From assembly GCA_040905505.1 (NCBI GenBank), contig JBBDRL010000081.1, positions 1 through 25,371 of the forward strand: 25,371 nt of DNA. Direction: 5' to 3'. The position numbers and the translations under genes are program-made. A model generated the notes under the pieces. It made no database searches, was not told the DNA's origin, and saw only the letters and a program-made list of their open reading frames with translations. The DNA comes from WHSP01 sp040905505 (GTDB taxonomy: Bacteria > Gemmatimonadota > Gemmatimonadetes > Longimicrobiales > Longimicrobiaceae). This document shows, in pieces, positions 1 to 8,328 of the stretch; positions within the stretch are counted from its first letter, which is position 1, and each line of letters opens with the position of its first letter.

Positions 1-120
1 CAGTTAACAGGAAACGCGCCGGCTGCGGACGATACTCGTAGGCAAGACGGCCGCAAACCTCGCAGATCTGGCTGCCGCACCTGCTGTTAACTGTCAACTG
101 TCAACTGTTAACTGCTAACT
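1..120. repeat. Heptamer inverted-repeat element A (CTGTYAA arms), left arm cut by window edge
   Basis: The right arm (84-120) is about five tandem copies of a 7-base unit CTGTYAA, ending three bases before the stop codon of the TonB-like gene. The left arm at 1-10 (CAGTTAACAG) is the reverse complement of the same unit and is probably truncated by the window edge. The core between the arms (about 11-83) has no recognisable gene. The right arm shares a long identical stretch with the right arm of element F (15632-15660), so A and F belong to the same sub-family although they are 15 kb apart. The architecture matches elements C, D and E with other heptamers. Confidence 0.8.
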
Positions 121-122
121 CC

Positions 123-911
123 CTACAAAATTATCTCGAACGGATACCACACCGGCACCGGTTCGCCGCCCTGCGTGGCGGGGTCGAAGACCCATTCGGC
201 GACGCTCTGGATGAGCCGTTGATTGTATCTCGAATCCGAGGTGGGCGGCTCGAGGCGGATGGTGTTGGGGTCGACGCGGCCACTCTCTTGGACGAAGACC
301 CAGACGGTGATCTCCTGGCCGCGGGCGCTGTTCGGCCGGCCCGAGGGCGGGATGAAGAGGCCTCGCAGGGTCGGAGGTATGATGCGCGAGGCGCCCTCCT
401 CGCCCGTTCCACCGCCCCCCTCGCCGCTGCCCGTGGCGGTGCCCGGCCCCGTCGTGGGGCCCTCCGCGCCACCCGTACCGGGGCCGCCAGTGCCCGGGAG
501 CGACGGCTCAGGCGCGGGTCCCGGATCTGGCGTCGCGACCTCGACCTCCTCCGGCTCGACGACGACGTCGGTCGGCACCGGAACGACCACGGGCTCGGGG
601 ATCTCTTCCTCCGGAGTCGGGGGCTGTTCCGGCCGCACTTCCACCATCGTCAGACCGGAGCCGCCCGCCTCCGCCGCGCGGACGTCCCCGGCATTGGGAC
701 CCGCGGCGCTGGTGTCGCTGACCGGCGGGAGATTCGCACCGCGGAAGAGGATCAGGATGATGAAATGGACGATCACCGTTCCGATGATGCCGATCGACCT
801 CGCGCGCCGCCATCGCTCGTCCTCCCGCGCCCGCACGTCGGCGAGCCGGCCTACCGTCGAACCGCCGAAACGGCGAGACGGGTCGAGCGATTGGAAGCGC
901 TGGCTATTCAC
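123..911 (-). CDS. TonB-like energy transducer protein
   Basis: This 262-residue protein starts at a GTG and has the TonB layout. A basic cytoplasmic N-terminus is followed by one membrane segment (about residues 39-57, with the typical His in TVIVHFIILI). Next come a Pro/Glu/Val-rich linker (about 90-145), a Gly/Thr-rich stretch (about 138-172) and a C-terminal TonB_C-like domain (about 185-262) with the usual EWVFDPAT-type motif. TonB proteins transmit the proton-motive force from ExbB/ExbD to outer-membrane receptors. No exbB/exbD lies next to it here, so it may use the TolQ/TolR pair or a distant ExbBD. It ends directly against repeat element A. The start is uncertain because no clear Shine-Dalgarno is visible, but no later start would keep the membrane segment. 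The family call is good; the substrate is unknown. Confidence 0.8.
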   Translation of the reverse strand: MNSQRFQSLDPSRRFGGSTVGRLADVRAREDERWRRARSIGIIGTVIVHFIILILFRGANLPPVSDTSAAGPNAGDVRAAEAGGSGLTMVEVRPEQPPTPEEEIPEPVVVPVPTDVVVEPEEVEVATPDPGPAPEPSLPGTGGPGTGGAEGPTTGPGTATGSGEGGGGTGEEGASRIIPPTLRGLFIPPSGRPNSARGQEITVWVFVQESGRVDPNTIRLEPPTSDSRYNQRLIQSVAEWVFDPATQGGEPVPVWYPFEIIL

Positions 912-1577
912 AACGATGACTCGATCCTAACTCGAAGTCGGTCGGTAGCGGGGCTGCATCGGCGTACCGAATAGAGTACCGGGGATGGCGCTGAACAACA
1001 TCAGCCGTAAAAGTCGCTACGGTCACCGGTGGTCCGTGCGGACTCCCAACGGGAAGCCGATTTCCATCGCCGGCCAAGCGCACCGCTCACCCGATGGCCG
1101 CCTGGCCGGCTCCGCCGGGCGTGCGGACCCCCGCCGCCGAGACCCTCGCAGCCACCTCGAACGCCATTGTCCCAGGCGATCATCTCGACGCTTGGCGCGT
1201 GGGGGGTTCGGTACCGTGCCCGTCAGCCGATGGCTCGCGAACGGGCCGCGTTCAACCGGAGTTGCCGCCGGTCCGGGGGTGCACGATCGCCGTCGGCCGC
1301 AGCATCAGGAATTAGCCCAATAGTAGCGAGAGGGGTACCGAAAGTTCCCGGCGGGCGAACTGACGAGCGGAGACAGCGATCCCCGCAATACAGCGGTCGG
1401 TTTGGCGATCCATCGGTCTCGCGTGAAGAGACCGAATTGCCGGCGTCGGAATGGCGAGATGGCCAGGAGAAGGATTGGAAGCGGAGGTCGAGGGGTGGGG
1501 AGCGGAGGGGCCGACGCACGAAGGAGCCGCCCCGGGAACGACCGGGCGGCTCCTCGATGGGCAGACCTCTCGGCTGC
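912..1577. other. Intergenic region without a convincing gene
   Basis: No open frame here has plausible protein composition; the open frames are Arg/Pro-rich products of high G+C. It holds the upstream region of the TonB-like gene, a perfect 8-bp hairpin with a 7-base loop at 1413-1435 (arms TCGGTCTC and GAGACCGA), and the terminator-like hairpin listed separately near 1522. No tRNA or known RNA was recognised. Confidence 0.5.
1522..1554 (-). terminator. Terminator-like GC hairpin downstream of the FN3-like lipoprotein
   Basis: The arms AGGAGCCGCCC (1522-1532) and GGGCGGCTCCT (1544-1554) form a perfect 11-bp stem with an 11-base loop. It starts about 24 bases beyond the stop codon of the minus-strand lipoprotein gene. 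On the minus strand the stem is followed by a short T-containing stretch, not a strong T tract. It is therefore a candidate terminator or mRNA 3'-end stabiliser. Confidence 0.55.
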
Positions 1578-2729
1578 CTACATCACGTTGAGACTGGGCT
1601 CGTCCGCCCTGAGCTGGTAAGCCCAATCGAAGACGACGAGGCGTCGGCCCTGCGAATCCTGCGTCTGCCCCTGGACGCGCAGCTTGGCGTAGTGCTGCTG
1701 CCCATCAGAGCCCCGCACGCGGAGCACGTACGTCATCCCGGTCGTGGCCGGCACCGCCGTACTGGCAAATCCCGCGGTTGGCGCCACCTCGACGTCGACG
1801 CAACTGACGTCGCTGCCGGGCCCGCAGGTCAGCTCGGTGGTGAAGGTGCCACTGTCGATCACCGTCTGCCCCAGCGGCCGGATCCGCAACTCTCCGTTCA
1901 CCTCTTCCAGCCGCCACTGAGCGTCGGGCGAATCGCCGGCGACGATCGGGTCGTCGTCCTCGTGACTCACGAATCGGAACCCGCTCGCGGCCGGGTCGTC
2001 GGCGTGAGCATAGACGAAGTCGGCGTGGAAGTCAGGCCGCGGAATGACGCGGGCGGATTGGCTCAACGCACTGACGTGCCCCGCGCCGTCGACCGCAGCC
2101 AGATAGTAGGAGTAGCGCACCCCGTTCGCCGCCCGATCGTCGTAATAGCTGGTCCCGTCGGTCTCCCCGATGAGGAAGATACCCTCGCCTTCCGGCTGTG
2201 CGAGAACGATGTACCGGGCGGCGCCGGTGGCGTCCCACTCCAGGTAAGCCGCACCATCGAGCGCGACCGCCGCGGCGGCCCCCGGCGTGGTCAGCGCCGG
2301 TCGCTCCGGAACGTCGACGGCGACCGCATCGGATAATCCGACCTCCGTTCCGTCGCGCTCGTCGACCGTGGCGACGTAATAGTCGTAGCTCCGACCCCCG
2401 GCCACGTTGGTATCCAGGTAGGTGCACACCGCCGAGCGGCACGAGGTGACCGTCGCGATCAGCCCGTACGATCCGCCGGCACGACGCGCGTAGATGCGGA
2501 ACACCTCGTCGCCGAAGCTCGCCGGCACCTCCCAGGTCAGCTCGACGGCCGGGTAGCCGAGGGCGGCCGCCTCATCCCACTGCTCGAGGAAGACCCACGT
2601 GTACGCGGCCTCGAGATCGCGCGGGTCGAAGCGCTCCGCGACGCCCGTGGGATCCGAATCGCACCCGGCCATCGCGACCGTCGCCATCACCAGCGCCATC
2701 AGCGGCGCGACCTTGATCTTCCTCGTCAT
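1578..2729 (-). CDS. Putative lipoprotein with fibronectin-III-like repeats
   Basis: This protein has about 383 residues. The N-terminal signal peptide ends in a lipobox VAMAGC, so the mature protein should be lipid-anchored at Cys. Two successive beta-sandwich-like segments (about residues 57-140 and 147-230) carry repeated SYDYYVATVD / RYSYYLAAVDGAG strands typical of fibronectin type III folds. The C-terminal third is a separate beta-rich region with a Cys pair. I chose the ATG at 2729, which has GGTGA five bases upstream; the frame also opens at a GTG at 2738. It stands alone, with 355 bases between its ORF and the LptD-like gene upstream and a hairpin after its stop. The function is unknown. 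Surface or periplasmic carbohydrate or protein binding is only an inference from the fold. Confidence 0.75.
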   Translation of the reverse strand: MTRKIKVAPLMALVMATVAMAGCDSDPTGVAERFDPRDLEAAYTWVFLEQWDEAAALGYPAVELTWEVPASFGDEVFRIYARRAGGSYGLIATVTSCRSAVCTYLDTNVAGGRSYDYYVATVDERDGTEVGLSDAVAVDVPERPALTTPGAAAAVALDGAAYLEWDATGAARYIVLAQPEGEGIFLIGETDGTSYYDDRAANGVRYSYYLAAVDGAGHVSALSQSARVIPRPDFHADFVYAHADDPAASGFRFVSHEDDDPIVAGDSPDAQWRLEEVNGELRIRPLGQTVIDSGTFTTELTCGPGSDVSCVDVEVAPTAGFASTAVPATTGMTYVLRVRGSDGQQHYAKLRVQGQTQDSQGRRLVVFDWAYQLRADEPSLNVM

Positions 2730-2910
2730 ACGCTTCACCCAACTGTGTCTGGAGTCATTTCCGCCAATCCAGGTGCAACAGCGAGACCACCCCCCTTGAG
2801 TTGCGGGAAGACTCTGTACCCCAACGTGTTACGATCGGGCGGCGCGGGCCCGCACCGCTGCCGGTCGTCACCCCCAGGCGACACCCCGCTGAGGCGGGGA
2901 GGGACAGGGG

Positions 2911-3094
2911 ATGCGTCGGGGGCCGGGGGTCAAGGGCCGGGGGAGATTCAGGGCGGCGAAAGGCCTTGGAGCAACAGATTCATCGCCGCGTCAGCCGGTC
3001 GAGTGGATAGCTCCATTCTCGTGATGGCGAGCTGCTACTGGATCCCCGCTATCGCGGGGATGACTTCGTCCCCCTGACCCCTGACCCCTGACCC
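2911..3094. repeat. Heptamer element B (CCCTGAC arm), partly decayed
   Basis: The right arm (3072-3092) is three exact tandem copies of CCCTGAC, running into the stop codon of the LptD-like gene at 3094. The left side (about 2915-2953) is a G-rich, roughly 7-base-periodic stretch with GGGGGTC, AAGGGCC and TTCAGGG. It is a poor inverted match to the right arm, so this copy appears decayed. The 2739-3093 interval has no credible gene. It also holds a small hairpin at 2884-2899 (CCCCGC/GCGGGG) and a palindromic repeat at 3042-3061. Confidence 0.55.
3042..3061. repeat. Palindromic repeat ATCCCCGC-N4-GCGGGGAT
   Basis: This is a perfect 8-bp inverted repeat with a 4-base loop, followed by GAC. Similar ATYCCCGC...GCGGGRATGAC palindromes are common dispersed intergenic repeats in Gram-negative genomes. 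It lies inside element B, just downstream of the LptD-like gene, and could protect or end that transcript. There is no T tract. Confidence 0.6.
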
Positions 3095-5886
3095 TACCGA
3101 TCCACGCCCAGGTCACTCTCGGAGTAATCGAACCTCAGATCCCGGTTGTGGAGCAGTTCCACGTAGAACTCGAAGGCCGTATTCCCGTTCGGCGTCTGGT
3201 AGAAGCTGAAGTTCGCCTGCCACTCGTGGAGGTCGCGGCGGAAGTTCAGGCGATGGGACCCGAACTCCCCGTCGGTGAGGGAGTAGCTCGTCGCCCACGT
3301 CACCGCCCAGTTCGGGCTGAGCTGGAAGTCCATGTCGGCGTTGAGCGTCTGGATCGCCTGGTCGGTCAGGGCCGCGTTCCGGGTGAACCTGCGCGACGGG
3401 CGAGAGAACTGATACGACATGCCGACCCGCCAGGGCCCGCCACCGGTCCCCTGTGGATTCGCGGTGGAGGTTCCGGTGCCGTCGGGCGTCGTTTCCTCCT
3501 CGGGCGTGCCCTGGAGAATGGCGTCGTCCTCCGGGACCTGGTCGCCGCCGAGGCCGAGGCGGTCCGTGAAGCGCTCCAGCATCTGGACGACGGAGCTCTG
3601 CGGACCGAGGTTGAAGGACGTACTGAGCGAAGAGAGTCGCGGCGCGAAGCTGCCGAGCTGACCCGCGTTCGCCGGGTCGTCCGGGTCCAGGTCGCGGCGA
3701 TCGAACAGCTCGTGCTGCATGTTCACCCGCAGGCCGCGCAGGTAGTCCGAGTCGATCGAGTTGCTCACGACGTTCGTGACGAACCCCGTCCCCTCCTCGC
3801 GGGCCTGGATGAAGTCGTACTCCAGGGCACTGGTCGTGAGAGACAGGATCGTCACCTTCTCCGGATCGCTCGGTGCGTTCGCCCGACTCCGATCGCCGAT
3901 GGAATCGCCCGGTACCGTGTCCACCGGCTCCTCTTCGACGGGCCGGGGGTTGGACAGCTTCGCCTCCCACGTCTGATTGACTCCGATCGAGATCCGGTTC
4001 TGCGCCCGTCCGCCGGCGCGGCCGAACACCTCTTCCTGGAGCGCCGTCTGCTGCACCTCCGGCGCGTAGCTGTACGATACGCGCGGCGAGAGTCGGTTCC
4101 GAATAGCCGAGAAGGGACCGACGCCGGGGAAGAAGCCGTAGAGATCGGAGTTCAACGACGCACCGAAGCTGAGGCGCATCGGCGCCCGGAGGAACTCGTC
4201 CCCTGTGATCGGATCGCGCAGGAGTTCCTGACCCAGGCGGATGTTCGGCGCGATATTGGTCGTCCCGATCAGCGACTGCTGATACTGCGCGGACGCGGAC
4301 CAGCTCGCTTCGTCGTGATCGTAGCCTGGCAGCTCGACGACATCCTCGTCCGGCCCCGTGCCGAGCCCTTCCTCGATCATCGACCGGTTGAGCTCGCCGT
4401 CGGCGTTGAGCCTGAAGTTACCGATCGAGAACGAAGGTTGGACCCGGAGCTGTGTCTCCTGGCGATCGCGGTTGCGGCTCAGGTCATCGGCGTAATCATT
4501 GAGGGACCGCGAGCCGCTGATCACACCCGGGGTGAACGTCGCGTTGCTGAACCAACGCGCCTGCTCGGGCGTCGGGGCTCGAAAGAGCGTGATCTGACGG
4601 GGGGAGATGCTGAAGCTGGGGAGCGTCATCGAGACGTCCCCGCTGGCGATCGACTGACGGCGCTGTGCACCGAGCGAGGCCGAGCCCCAGCCGAACTGGC
4701 GCCTGAGAGAGAAGTTCGAGGCCAGGTCCTGCGTCACCTCGCGCGGATCGTAGCTGGCGTCGCGCACGAAGTCGGCGGATGAGGCGTAGCGACCGGTCAT
4801 CGAGAGGCTGGTCACCTCGTCCGGCTGCCAGGAGCTCCGCGTGTTGAAGCTGAGCTCGCGACCGCCGTCCGCCCGCCAGTACCGCTGCACGCCGACGTTG
4901 CCGTCCAGGAACTGACGCCGCCAGCGGTAGTCGAGGGTCCCATCGAGCGCGGTGTACGCGCCGCTCCGCCACGTCGTGCTGATCCGCGCGCCGGCGTACT
5001 CGCTGATCGCCCAGTAGAACCCCAGGTCGGAGATCTGCCGGTTGTAACCGGACGAGGTGCGCACGACGTCGTGGACGCCGAAGCGCGGTGTCAGGAACCC
5101 GCTCCGGCGGCCCTGCTCGAGATTGTGGACGACGAAGGGAAGGACCATCACCGGCACGTTGCCGAAATACAGCCGCGCCGGGCGGGCGACGAGAATGCGG
5201 TCACGCACGACCATCACCTGGTCGGATTCGAAGTGGTAGTGCGGTATCTCCAGGTCGCAGCTCGTGAAGCGGGCGTGACTCCCGAAGATGCGATCCGACC
5301 CCTCCACCGTCATATCGCCGCTGACGTACCAGGTCGCCTGCTGCCGCACTTCCGTGCGCGCCCCGAGCGCCGTCGCCCTGCGCGTCGCGAGATCGTAGAA
5401 GAGCACGTTCCCCTCGATCTCCTGCGCCTCGCCCACCACTCGCGGGCTGCCGTACGCCTGGACGAGCTCCTCCCGATCGCGGTACACGATGGTGTCCGCC
5501 GTGAGACGGTCGCCTTCACGCAGGACCTCCGCATCGCCTTCCAGCCGCAGCACGCCCTCGTTCGCGCGGTAGACCGCGTCGTTCCCGCGGTACTCCGTCA
5601 CCGTGAACCCTTCGAGCTGACGGAGGGATCGGAGCACCGAGTCGGCCGATTCCGACAGCGGCGGACGCGCGGGTACGCTGTCCGCCGGGATGGTGTCGCC
5701 CGCCGCCGTGATCACCGGGTCGTCTGCGCCCGGAAGGGTATCGGCCGGCGCCCCGGACACCGCGGCCGGCTGTGGGTCGGGGTCGGCGGCCACGCCAGCC
5801 GGGAACGTATCGGACGGCGCGGTGGGAAGGGTATCCGCCGCGGGTTCGTCGAGCCCGCCCCGCATCGTGGGGGACTCCTGTGCGAC
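3094..5886 (-). CDS. lptD: LptD/OstA-like outer-membrane LPS-assembly protein, N-terminus lost in gap
   Basis: About 930 residues are visible; the 5' end, with the expected signal peptide, lies in the assembly gap. A Pro/Asp/Ala-rich spacer (first ~90 residues) leads into an OstA/LptA-like beta-jellyroll (about 95-190: repeated strands such as GVLRLEGDAEVLREGDRLTAD). A Cys-containing FTSCDLEIPHYHF segment typical of LptD follows, then a very long C-terminal beta-barrel (about 270-930) of alternating aromatic/polar strands. LptD receives lipopolysaccharide from the periplasmic Lpt bridge and inserts it into the outer leaflet. No lptA, lptC or lptE is in view. An open frame runs by chance through the Ns into tatC; that fusion is an artefact. 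The C-terminus ends GVDR rather than with a clear terminal aromatic. The family call is fairly sure. Confidence 0.85.
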   Translation of the reverse strand, partial: VAQESPTMRGGLDEPAADTLPTAPSDTFPAGVAADPDPQPAAVSGAPADTLPGADDPVITAAGDTIPADSVPARPPLSESADSVLRSLRQLEGFTVTEYRGNDAVYRANEGVLRLEGDAEVLREGDRLTADTIVYRDREELVQAYGSPRVVGEAQEIEGNVLFYDLATRRATALGARTEVRQQATWYVSGDMTVEGSDRIFGSHARFTSCDLEIPHYHFESDQVMVVRDRILVARPARLYFGNVPVMVLPFVVHNLEQGRRSGFLTPRFGVHDVVRTSSGYNRQISDLGFYWAISEYAGARISTTWRSGAYTALDGTLDYRWRRQFLDGNVGVQRYWRADGGRELSFNTRSSWQPDEVTSLSMTGRYASSADFVRDASYDPREVTQDLASNFSLRRQFGWGSASLGAQRRQSIASGDVSMTLPSFSISPRQITLFRAPTPEQARWFSNATFTPGVISGSRSLNDYADDLSRNRDRQETQLRVQPSFSIGNFRLNADGELNRSMIEEGLGTGPDEDVVELPGYDHDEASWSASAQYQQSLIGTTNIAPNIRLGQELLRDPITGDEFLRAPMRLSFGASLNSDLYGFFPGVGPFSAIRNRLSPRVSYSYAPEVQQTALQEEVFGRAGGRAQNRISIGVNQTWEAKLSNPRPVEEEPVDTVPGDSIGDRSRANAPSDPEKVTILSLTTSALEYDFIQAREEGTGFVTNVVSNSIDSDYLRGLRVNMQHELFDRRDLDPDDPANAGQLGSFAPRLSSLSTSFNLGPQSSVVQMLERFTDRLGLGGDQVPEDDAILQGTPEEETTPDGTGTSTANPQGTGGGPWRVGMSYQFSRPSRRFTRNAALTDQAIQTLNADMDFQLSPNWAVTWATSYSLTDGEFGSHRLNFRRDLHEWQANFSFYQTPNGNTAFEFYVELLHNRDLRFDYSESDLGVDR

Positions 5887-5986
5887 NNNNNNNNNNNNNN
5901 NNNNNNNNNNNNNNNNNNNNNNNNNNNNNNNNNNNNNNNNNNNNNNNNNNNNNNNNNNNNNNNNNNNNNNNNNNNNNNNNNNNNNN
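5887..5986. other. Assembly gap (100 N)
   Basis: A run of exactly 100 N is a conventional placeholder, so the true length is unknown. Missing are the last ~45 codons of the downstream tatC (by comparison with its neighbour) and the start and signal peptide of the LptD-like gene. About 200 bases or more must therefore be absent. Every other intergenic gap flanked by co-directional units in this region carries a heptamer repeat, so one may be hidden here (inference). Confidence 0.95.
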
Positions 5987-6720
5987 ATGATGGCGCTGAT
6001 CACCACGAGAATGGCGAGCGCGTGCCGTCGCCGCGCCACCAGCATGTCCGGCGTCACGACACCCAGCAGCGTCCCCACCAGGATCACGACGGGGAGCTCG
6101 AAGGCCAGTCCGAAAGCCAGCAGCATCCGGATGATCAGGGAGAGGTACTCCCCGATGACGATGTATTGTTCCAGGCTCTCCGTCTGGAAGCCCAGGGTGA
6201 ACCGGAGCATCAGCGGAAGGACGAGGATGTAGCAGAAGACCGTGCCGGCCGTGAAGAGCACCAGGGCGGCGAAGATCGTGGGCGCCGCCAGCCGCCTCTC
6301 GTCCTCCCGCATGAGTGGTGTCACCAGCCGCCACGCCTGCACGATCAGGTAGGGCAGCGCGAGCACGACGCCGATGCACAACGCCAGCTTCAACGTGATG
6401 AAGAACGGGTCGGTAGGGCTCAGGTACTTCAGCCGCTCGCCGTTGAGGAAGGGCTCGATCGGCGCCACGAAGAGCGCGAGGAAATCGAGATCGACGGTCC
6501 AGCCGCCGAACTGGAGCATCCGGTCCCTGAAGCCGACGGTCCACTCGGGGATGTTGAGCGTCACCGGCCAGGCGGCGGCGTAGAAGCCGATCAGGGTGGT
6601 GATGGTGATGACCACCAGCGACGAGATCAGCCGACCGCGAACGTCATCCAGCCGATCCAGGAACGTCTTCTCCCCGGACCGGCCGCGAAAGCCGTCGATG
6701 AAACCTGCAACGGCGCCCAT
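5987..6720 (-). CDS. tatC: Second TatC paralogue (twin-arginine translocase), C-terminus lost in gap
   Basis: 244 residues are visible before the gap. The protein has TatC membrane segments and the conserved landmarks SPTDPFFITLKLAL, a PLMREDERR segment (Glu of the 'HER' loop) and FQTESLEQYIVIGEYLS. TatC binds twin-arginine signal peptides in the inner membrane. Two things are odd. The near-invariant N-terminal HLEELR motif is replaced by RLDDVR (residues 23-28), so the key Glu is Asp. The first periplasmic loop is also some 30 residues longer than in the adjacent copy. Its ATG lies three bases after the stop of the upstream tatC, so the two are surely co-translated. No tatA is in view. It could be a specialised or regulatory partner of the first TatC (inference). 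Confidence 0.88.
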
Positions 6721-6723
6721 GAC

Positions 6724-7491
6724 TCAGCTCTGCGCCGTAGCGGCCGCGATCCTCCGCTTTCGCACGACGACCTTCGACAGCGTGATGCTCACCTCGTAGA
6801 GCACCACGAGCGGCACCATCATCAGCAGCGTGATCGTGATGACGTCGCCCGGCGTGATCACGGCCGAAACGACGGTGATGAGGGCGATGGCGTGCCGGCG
6901 CTTGTCGGCCAGGAACTCCGGAGTGACGAGACCGATCGCGGTGAGCGCGAGAATCACGACCGGCATCTCGAAGACGATGCCGAACGCGAGGAGCAGCCGA
7001 GTCACCACGCTGAGGTACTCCCCGATCACGATCGCCTGCTCCAGGCTCTCGGTCTGGAAGCCCATCGTGAAGCGGAGCGTCACGGGGAGCGCGACGTAGT
7101 ACGCCATCGCCACGCCCGCCGAGAAGAGGATCAGGCCGAAGTAGAGCGCGGGGATCACCGCCTTCTTCTCGTCGTGGTGGAGCGCCGGCGAGAAGAACGC
7201 CCAGGTCTGGTAGACGAGGATCGGCCCGGCGAGGATCACGCCGACGAGCAGCGCCAATTTCAGCGTCACGAAGAAGGGTTCGGTCGGACTGAGGAACCCC
7301 AGTCGGCCGCCGTCCAGGAAGGGGGTGATGGGCTCGATGAGGAGGCCGAGCACGTCGAAACGCGTGACCAGATACAGCCCGATGAGGGTGAAGATGGTGA
7401 CCGCCAGCAGGCACCAGAGGATACGCCAGCGAAGCTCTTCCAGGTGATCCAGGAAGGGCATCTCGCCGCTCGTAGTACGGAAATACCTCAT
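6724..7491 (-). CDS. tatC: TatC, Sec-independent protein translocase subunit
   Basis: This 255-residue protein has canonical length and motifs: N-terminal FLDHLEELRWRIL (residues 13-25), SPTEPFFVTLKLAL, SPALHHDEKK with the loop Glu, FQTESLEQAIVIGEYLS and the C-terminal ITPGDVITI. Six membrane segments are expected. It is the signal-peptide receptor of the Tat pathway, which exports folded proteins. Its ATG overlaps the nrdR stop by four bases (ATGA), and a second tatC follows three bases after its own stop, forming an nrdR-tatC-tatC unit. This copy keeps all key residues and is probably the functional core. TatA/TatB must be encoded elsewhere. Confidence 0.95.
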   Translation of the reverse strand: MRYFRTTSGEMPFLDHLEELRWRILWCLLAVTIFTLIGLYLVTRFDVLGLLIEPITPFLDGGRLGFLSPTEPFFVTLKLALLVGVILAGPILVYQTWAFFSPALHHDEKKAVIPALYFGLILFSAGVAMAYYVALPVTLRFTMGFQTESLEQAIVIGEYLSVVTRLLLAFGIVFEMPVVILALTAIGLVTPEFLADKRRHAIALITVVSAVITPGDVITITLLMMVPLVVLYEVSITLSKVVVRKRRIAAATAQS

Positions 7492-8039
7492 CCGGCCTCT
7501 TCTACTTCCTTCTTCGCGGGTGCGGCGGCATCGCCATTGGCGCCGAGCGGCAGCTCACGTTGGTAGCGCCGCAGCTCCGGCCGCACGTTGCGTTCGTCCA
7601 GTTCTCGCAATTCGTCGAAGAATTCCGTAAGGTCCTTGAAATTCCGGTAGACGGACGCGAAGCGCACGTACGCGATGTGATCACGCGCCTTCAGGCGGTT
7701 CATCACCATCTCGCCGAGATCGCCGCTCGCGACCTCCGTCGCGTCGGATCGATCGAGCACACGCTCGATGTCCTCGACGATCTCGTCGATCTGCCCGCCC
7801 GCGATCGGCCGCTTCGCCGCCGCGACCTCGATGCTGGTCAGCAGCTTCCGCCTGTCATACGGTTCGACTTCGCCGTTGCGCTTCAGCACCTGGAGCGGCC
7901 GCTCCTCGATGTACTCGTACGTCGTATATCGCCGCCCACACTCCAGACACTCGCGACGCCGACGCACCGCCCGACCCTCCCGGGCCGAACGCGAATCGAC
8001 CACGCGGTCTTCCATGTGGCTACAGAAGGGGCAGCGCAT
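7488..8039 (-). CDS. nrdR: Transcriptional repressor NrdR
   Basis: This 183-residue protein has an N-terminal zinc ribbon with Cys3, Cys6, Cys31 and Cys34 (RCPFC ... CLECG), the signature VDSR, and an ATP-cone domain (about residues 47-137) beginning QVLKRNGEVEPYDRRKL. NrdR senses ATP/dATP and represses ribonucleotide reductase genes by binding NrdR boxes. The C-terminal ~40 residues are a charged, low-complexity extension beyond the usual ~150. The ATG has no visible Shine-Dalgarno. Four bases upstream begins the 34-base arm of repeat element C, so initiation must be SD-independent or leaderless, or depend on the repeat. Confidence 0.96.
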   Translation of the reverse strand: MRCPFCSHMEDRVVDSRSAREGRAVRRRRECLECGRRYTTYEYIEERPLQVLKRNGEVEPYDRRKLLTSIEVAAAKRPIAGGQIDEIVEDIERVLDRSDATEVASGDLGEMVMNRLKARDHIAYVRFASVYRNFKDLTEFFDELRELDERNVRPELRRYQRELPLGANGDAAAPAKKEVEEAG

Positions 8040-8043
8040 AGAA

Positions 8044-8292
8044 AGCTATCGGCTATCAGCTATCGGCTATCAGCTTACGGCGTGCGGGCCGATGGCTGCG
8101 GGTGTGGGATCCGGCACCTGACCGCCCGGCCGTTAACGAAAAACGGACGAGGAGCCAGGGGTAGTACCCAAGGTCCTCGATCCGAGTTTCACCCGCGCTA
8201 CCTATCCCCCGGCCCGCCTGAATTTGACCTGTTCCGTAACGCCCGCGGGGCTCAGTCGTAAGCTGATAGCCGATAGCTGATAGCCGATAGCT
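8044..8292. repeat. Heptamer inverted-repeat element C (GCTATCR arms), perfect 34-bp arms
   Basis: The left arm (8044-8077) reads A(GCTATCG)(GCTATCA)(GCTATCG)(GCTATCA)GCTTA. The right arm (8259-8292) is its exact 34-base reverse complement. The 181-base core (8078-8258) contains no convincing gene. The left arm is four bases upstream of the nrdR ATG. The right arm abuts the hairpin that follows the cpoB stop, so the element fills the whole intergenic space. An RNA crossing it could form a 34-bp helix. Such perfect arms imply recent origin or active homogenisation. Confidence 0.95.
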
Positions 8293-8293
8293 C

Positions 8294-8324
8294 GGCTGAC
8301 GAATCGCCCGGCGATTCGTCAGCC
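8294..8324 (-). terminator. Perfect 14-bp hairpin just after the cpoB stop
   Basis: The arms GGCTGACGAATCGC (8294-8307) and GCGATTCGTCAGCC (8311-8324) pair perfectly around a 3-base loop. The stem begins four bases beyond the cpoB stop codon in the direction of transcription. There is no T tract on the minus strand. It may be a terminator-like or mRNA-stabilising end of the tol-pal operon. It borders element C directly. Confidence 0.6.
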
Positions 8325-8328
8325 GCCC

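Noticed and set aside
1029..2336. Long plus-strand open frame opposite the FN3-like lipoprotein
   Set aside because: Arg/Gly/Pro-rich composition without motifs; the minus-strand gene has a signal peptide, lipobox and repeats. Similar long antisense frames occur opposite lptD, tatC and ccsA.
3094..6720. One very long protein joining TatC and LptD-like sequence
   Set aside because: The join lies in 100 Ns; both halves are incomplete members of unrelated families and the frame match is chance.
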